Source: Undaria pinnatifida
Taxonomy: Eukaryota > Sar > Phaeophyceae > Laminariales > Alariaceae
Length of the DNA: 64,000 nucleotides
Direction: 5' to 3'
NCBI GenBank assembly: GCA_012845835.1
Contig: JABAKD010000025.1
Location: 20,685,423-20,749,422 of the forward strand
In this document: positions 59,034 through 64,000 of the stretch, piece after piece
Position numbering within the stretch: position 1 is the first letter of the stretch
Layout of the letters: each line of letters opens with the position of its first letter
The notes under the pieces: generated by a model
The model's input: only the letters and a program-made list of their open reading frames with translations
The model's database searches: none
Told to the model about the DNA's origin: nothing
Position numbers and translations under genes: made by a program

Positions 59034-60400
59034 TCAGCCCTCCTTCCAGTTGAAGTAGGCCCGCTTGAAGAGCAACGAAGACCGGCCCTCCTCCTTCGCG
59101 AGGTCGAACAGTTGCGCCGCAAACGCAGAGTTTCCACCCTTTTCCTCCTCCCCCCCCTCGCCCCCCCCCCCCTCGTCATCGTTGCACCACTGTTCTTCGG
59201 CGCCCACGACGCAAATGTCCACTTCGGACCCCCACCCGTTCCAGGCTTCACCTCCGACCACCCAAGCGGCGGCTGCGGCGGCGGTGGTGTCTCCGCCGTT
59301 GCTGCTGCTTCCGCCGCTGTTGTCGTCTCTGCCTCTCATGGCGACACCGCGGCTACCGTAACCCTTACCCTGCCATCCTGCTGTGCCGTCGAGGGTGTCG
59401 ATCAACTCCGCAGAGGTCACCCATCGGGCCAGCGTGGGCTGCGCGGAGGCGGTGGTGGTGGTAGCGCCGGCGTCGACAGCCGCTGCTGCAACGGCTGCAC
59501 CGACGGTATCAGAATCGTTGTCGGTGACGATGTCGCTGGCGGTGGCGTCGGTGGTGGCAGCGGTGGTGACGGTAGCGATGGCGATGGTGGTGGCGGATGC
59601 AATACCTGGGGCGTCGGAACCCTTCTCGCAACCTCTCGAAGTAGCCCTGTGCTGCTGGCTGGCCACATTATCGAGGCGAGAGCGGCAACGCACGGTTTGG
59701 TTTGTGCTCGGTGGGGAGACGGTAGTGGCCGTTCTCAAGCTAGCGCTGGCTTCACAAGCGAAGGGCTCCCGCCAGCAGTCATCGCCGTAGTCGTCGCCTG
59801 AATCTCCTGCGTTGGGGGTTTCATTTGAGTCGATCTCGAAGCGCGCCATCTCTTCCGCCTCCTCGTGCCACCGTGAAGCTGCCGCTGCTGCGGCTGCCGC
59901 GACGGCGGCGGCGGAGGCGGCGGTGGTTGCTGCTTCGGCGGCGTCGCGAACCTTGATGCGATCAAACCCGACCGCGTAGGCGTCCGTCATTCTCCCCACG
60001 CCATCCCCGACATCCCACGCGTTACCGCTGAGGTTGTCGCCGAGATTATCACCCCGGTTACCGTTGCTGTTACCGCTAGAGTTACTGGTGAGGCTACCGC
60101 CGAGGTTATCGCCGAGGTTACCCGTGACGTTACCGTTACCATTGCCGTTACCGACGAATTCACCGTTGAGGTTACTGCAGGGGTTACCGCTATGGTCGCC
60201 GTTGCCGCCACCGGTCAGGTTAGCGGTCAGGTTCTCCGCGGCGAACCGGGCGACGCAAGGCGCCTCTACAACAACGGGGGTGCAACCAGCTCCGAAAGCG
60301 TGTTGACGTATAATCCGACGCTCGGGCGCACGCTCAGGCTCAAAAGGCTCTAGCTCAGGCTCTGGTACAGCAGACTCAGGCTCGCTCTCAGGCTCCGGCC

Positions 60401-60431
<31 letters not shown>

Positions 60432-60953
60432 GGGTTCAGGCTCAAGCTGAGATTTAGACTTAAAGTCAGAATCAGATTCACAGTAAAAGCACTCGGGGCT
60501 CAAGTTGGCGTAGAAGACAGGCGTCTCCCACGTGAGCGGGTATTCTCCGTCCATCGCCATCGCCCGCGCCCTGGGTCTTTTGTTGGTCTCGACCATCATC
60601 GCCAGCCACTTCTCGCGAACGTCGACGTCCGGGGCCCAGCGCACCCCACCCTTCGTCACTTCTTTCGCGCGCGAGGCGGCGCGAGAAGCGGCGCGAGAAG
60701 CGCGAGATTCGGCGGAACCGCTGTCGTTTACGCCATCGTAACCGCCGTTTTTTTCCCGTAGGGAGTTAAAGAAGCTTCCGTCTTTGCGAAGAATGCTTCG
60801 GGGTGATTGCGTCCGGCTGCTACAATGGTCGTCGCCGTCGTCGTTGTCGTCAGAGCTGTACGACTGAGGCGTCAGTGGAGGCGTCAGCGTTGGTGTCATT
60901 GGCGATGTCAGCGACATTAGTTGTTCCTGGGCGAGAAAAAAATGGCGGCGCAT
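59034..60953 (-). CDS. Hypothetical low-complexity protein with possible PP1-docking motifs
   Basis: An open frame of 639 codons runs from a Met at 60953 to TGA at 59034. A plausible acceptor (TTTTTTTCTCGCCCAG before 60926) means this could instead be the last exon of a longer gene. Residues 1-125 are the most protein-like: a Thr/Pro/Ser start, RSILRKDGSF (52-61), an Arg/Ala/Ser repeat, then GGVRWAPDVDVREKWLAMM (102-120). Next come an (EP)n run at about 180-200, an Asn/Gly/Leu repeat of the GDNLGDN type (about 270-325), poly-Ala, Thr/Ala/Asp-rich stretches and a C-terminal part (FAAQLFDLAKEEGRSSLLF) that looks ordinary and conserved. SILR followed by VRW resembles the SILK plus RVxF pair of protein phosphatase 1 partners, although the RVxF copy lacks a basic residue at the expected place. 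No enzymatic domain is visible. Confidence 0.55.
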
Positions 60954-63900
60954 TGTAACGGGGAGGGGTAAAGGGAGGGGCAGGGGAGGGGGAGGCAAGG
61001 GGGGAGGGGGGGGGGTGTCAGTGTTTGCTGGTGCTGAAACAATACGTCCCGGAGTAGGCGCGGGTTATACTGGTATAGACCACGAAGTGCATTTAGGGCG
61101 TCCTACACCAGGTGCGAGGATCATGCGGCAAGATGCGCGATTCGGTTTTATTCCCCGAACAAGCATGGAGGGAAAGTAAGTGGCGAGATACCCCAGCACA
61201 GCACAGGACACCTAACAAGAAATAGGGTAATAAAAAACTCAAGCCGAGAATTACAGGAAAAAATAAGCTCAGGACCCGTTACACTGAAGTTAGGTTAAAA
61301 GGCACCCTTTCTCAAATATTAAATCCAGTCGCCACCATTCCTGTTGTTTTTATTGCTAAAATAGGTGTCCCGTACGGTACCAGGTTCGTATAAGAAATGC
61401 AGGCTGAGAATTACAGGAAAATACCTGGTAAGAAATGCGGGAGTCGTGACGCTGAAGTTAGTTTAGAAATCACCCTTTTTTTTCTTTAAAAAAAAATAAT
61501 AAATCCAGCCGTCAGCACTCCTGTTGTTTCTACAGTTAAAATAGGTGTCCTGTACGGTACCAGGTGTACACTGCCGTACGATCTGGGAATAAGCGCACCG
61601 CATGTTCTTACAACGCAAGAGTTAGCCGGGGTGATAAATGCATAGGCCGTGCGTGCAATACAGCAGTGCGCGTGTTTTTTTTTCAGCTACCAGCTACCAT
61701 CGACACACGGCAATCGATCAGTCCTCGGCTCGTCGCTCCCCAGGGTTATCGACCCGCACCGCTCTATGATTCGGAAAACAAAGTCGCCAACAAATAATTA
61801 GCCTTTTTGCGAACCCTTGTACCCAAAGTAGCAAGCAGCAGCAACACAACATCAAAACAGCAGTAAAGTAGTGTATGAGCGCAACGAGCTACCCCGGCCT
61901 TTCAGCACCCGCACCATCATAATAGCGTATCATCAACATCGTCACTACTGTAGTGTAGGTAGCTATGATCCATACTTCCGCACAGAGCTGGTCAATTCTG
62001 CACTTCAAAACCTAAACTACGTACGGCAGGTACCTCTTTTGGTTCCTCTCTGCATGTTTTTCCGCCGCTGCCGCTGCTGCTGCCACGAGAGATATCGTCT
62101 GATTTTGGAAGGCAATGGCGGAACGGATCAGCCACCCTGCAAAACAACGAGAAAACAACCACGAGGCACGGGCGGCGGTAGCACGTCCATCATCAGCACT
62201 GGCCCTGACAATGTCGCGAACGGCCGTAGTAGTGTTTAGTACTGCTGTATCATACCTTGTAGTTCCTTTGGAACTTGAAGCGGAGAAAAGTTGTGTCGCA
62301 GGCGACGCAGGTCGAAAAAAATGACGATTACGATTATGGCAACAGCATCGCAGATCGGACACACCGCACACGAAAAGCAACTAGCTTGGTCGGGCGGTTA
62401 CGCCAAGACGCGGTCAAGACGTATATTCTACATGCTCACACTCTATTTCGAAAGTAGAGAGCAGGACATCAGAAATAAAGTACGTACTATGTTGCACAGA
62501 AAATCCAACGTTCGTGGGTTGATGGTGCTCGCTGCTGGTGCTGCTGACTGCTGTGCTCCTCCTGCAGCTGCTGCTGCTTTCGGGCTTCGATACGAATGGA
62601 CGCAACACAACAAACACCTCACGCTTGAGACAATAGACGGGCGTTGACGATATTAGACAGCGCAAAAAAAAAGGCAGCATGGTATCGTACGAGATACACT
62701 TCGTTCGTACATTCGTATCTTTTTTTGCGAGTGTTTGCGGAAGCTCGTGATGGACATGAACATCATGTTTTCCACCGTTCTTTGAGTTGTTCAAAGAATC
62801 CACACCAATCAGCCGAGAAGCGAAGCAAATAAACAAGTTGGCAACTGGCTGTACGCGAAATAAACGCTCTTTGCTTCGCCAAGCCAATAAGCGTTCCTTG
62901 AGGGCGCGTACACACCAGGCAGAGAGCAACATACACAACACCAGCAGGGAGCAAAACCGATCCTATCTCTTTGCTGTCCCGCGTCTTCACGACCAGCCAA
63001 TCCATCCCATCCACCCATCCATCATGAACGAAGCACGCAATGGCTTTCTGCCCCTGGTGCAACCCAAACTTCCTTCCTATCTGCTGCCATCATTTATAGA
63101 CTATTGATTACCTCTTCTTGCTTCTTTCCGCTGCTGCAATACTAGTCTACACTCCCTGCCGCCGGCGCTGCGGGCACGAAATGTCTTTCTGCTGCCGCTG
63201 CTAGTAGTGCTGGTGTTGGTGCTGGTGTAGGTGCTGGTGATGCTGGTGCTGGTGCTGCCATGTTAACTAACCAACCAAAGAGAGCACACAGCACAGATGT
63301 TTGTTGCGCTCCTTTTTTGTTTACGACGTATGGTATGATAATAAGTCCTTTTTCGGCTGTTGTTCTCTTCTTCTAGCGAGTCAGTCACCACACGACCGAC
63401 AGACACACATAAACTCACACGGTCACACTCACCACTGCAAAAGCCCTTCCATAAACCCTCCAGGCTGGCCCCGCCCGTTGCTGCTGTTGTTGTCGCTGTC
63501 GCCGCAGTTGTTGTTGCTGTTGCCCATGCCGTCCTTCATGGACCGGTTGGTGTATGTTGTACCGTTGCGCGTGGTGTGTTGTTGTTGTTGTTGCTGCTGT
63601 GGTTGTTGTCCCGCGAGTACTCGAAAGTAGTCGGTGACGCCCATAACAATAATGATGCTGAACACCAGGGGCAAGGAAGGGACCGCTACAGCACTAGCCA
63701 ATTGGGGACAGAGAGGCAGACTTCACGGGTAGATGCGCATACATCACGACATCACCACCTTGGATGTTGTTGTACAGGCGCGCAACACGAATTCCAAGAT
63801 TTTTGTTGGCTGATCATCGAGGTAGGACCTGGTGCGGATTTTATTTTGTGTAGTCTAGATGATGTTCGGATTTTCTCGGATTCTCGGATACAAACAGTTC

Positions 63901-64000
63901 GTCAGTTCTAATGAAGTAGATATTTTTCATACAACCCACATGACTGCCTGCAAGTACTTTCCTATATCATACACAGCAAGCAATTGGTTGCGGGTTTTCG
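60954..64000. other. Unassigned right end
   Basis: Apart from the tandem duplication at 61240-61565 and GCTGGTGCTGGTG repeats at 63190-63262, one minus-strand frame near 63690-63610 reads SLPLVFSIIIVMGVTDYFRV, which looks like a membrane helix and could be an exon of a gene running from the right edge. No family was assigned. Confidence 0.35.
61240..61565 (+). repeat. Tandem duplication of about 150 bases
   Basis: Units 61240-61384 and 61400-61565 share GAGAATTACAGGAAAA, CTGAAGTTAG, AAATCCAG.CG, CACTCCTGTTGTTT and AAAATAGGTGTCC.GTACGGTACCAGG. Confidence 0.85.

Noticed and set aside
63610-63690. P-type ATPase or channel exon (SLPLVFSIIIVMGVTDYF)
   Set aside because: Membrane-helix-like only; no second motif or convincing splice pair within the window.

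Overview
This is nuclear eukaryotic DNA. Genes are split by GT-AG introns of about 150 to 1,800 bases, there are tRNA-derived and LTR retroelements, and simple repeats are very abundant. No bacterial operons, ribosome binding sites or CRISPR arrays are visible. The mix of families (a DEK-like chromatin protein, a DHHC palmitoyltransferase, Ty3/gypsy elements) and the Ala/Ser/Glu-rich proteins would suit a stramenopile, perhaps a brown alga. That placement is an impression from composition and gene style, not a demonstrated fact.

Layout. Bases 1-8,750 hold no gene I can support, only degenerate repeats and long C/G tracts. A seven-exon DHHC palmitoyltransferase gene lies on the minus strand at 9,018-14,050; I could assemble it with all splice phases closing, giving 362 residues. 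Bases 14,051-18,960 are minisatellites and repeat debris. A Ser/Ala-rich minus-strand coding exon lies at 19,034-20,556, possibly spliced from a first exon at 27,683-27,917. Bases 20,600-33,700 are repeat-rich: a 50-base minisatellite, two tRNA-derived SINE copies, one half of a 600-base dispersed repeat, and many copies of the palindrome TACCWGGTA. A ten-exon DEK-like gene lies on the plus strand at 33,753-43,147 (880 residues), with large satellites in its introns.

Bases 44,300-47,750 hold the inverted partner of the dispersed repeat and other repeats. Bases 48,121-57,000 are a nest of decayed Ty3/gypsy elements: a truncated, internally deleted plus-strand copy, a foldback element, and a longer minus-strand copy with recognisable reverse transcriptase, RNase H, integrase and a Tudor-like tail. 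A minus-strand low-complexity gene or terminal exon lies at 59,034-60,953. The rest is repeats.

The genes do not form a pathway. The palmitoyltransferase acts on membranes and the DEK-like protein on chromatin; the other two coding segments are unidentified, although one carries motifs resembling protein phosphatase 1 docking sites. The most unusual feature is the TACCWGGTA palindrome: I count 25 exact copies against about 0.5 expected, 15 of them between 22.1 and 33.6 kb.
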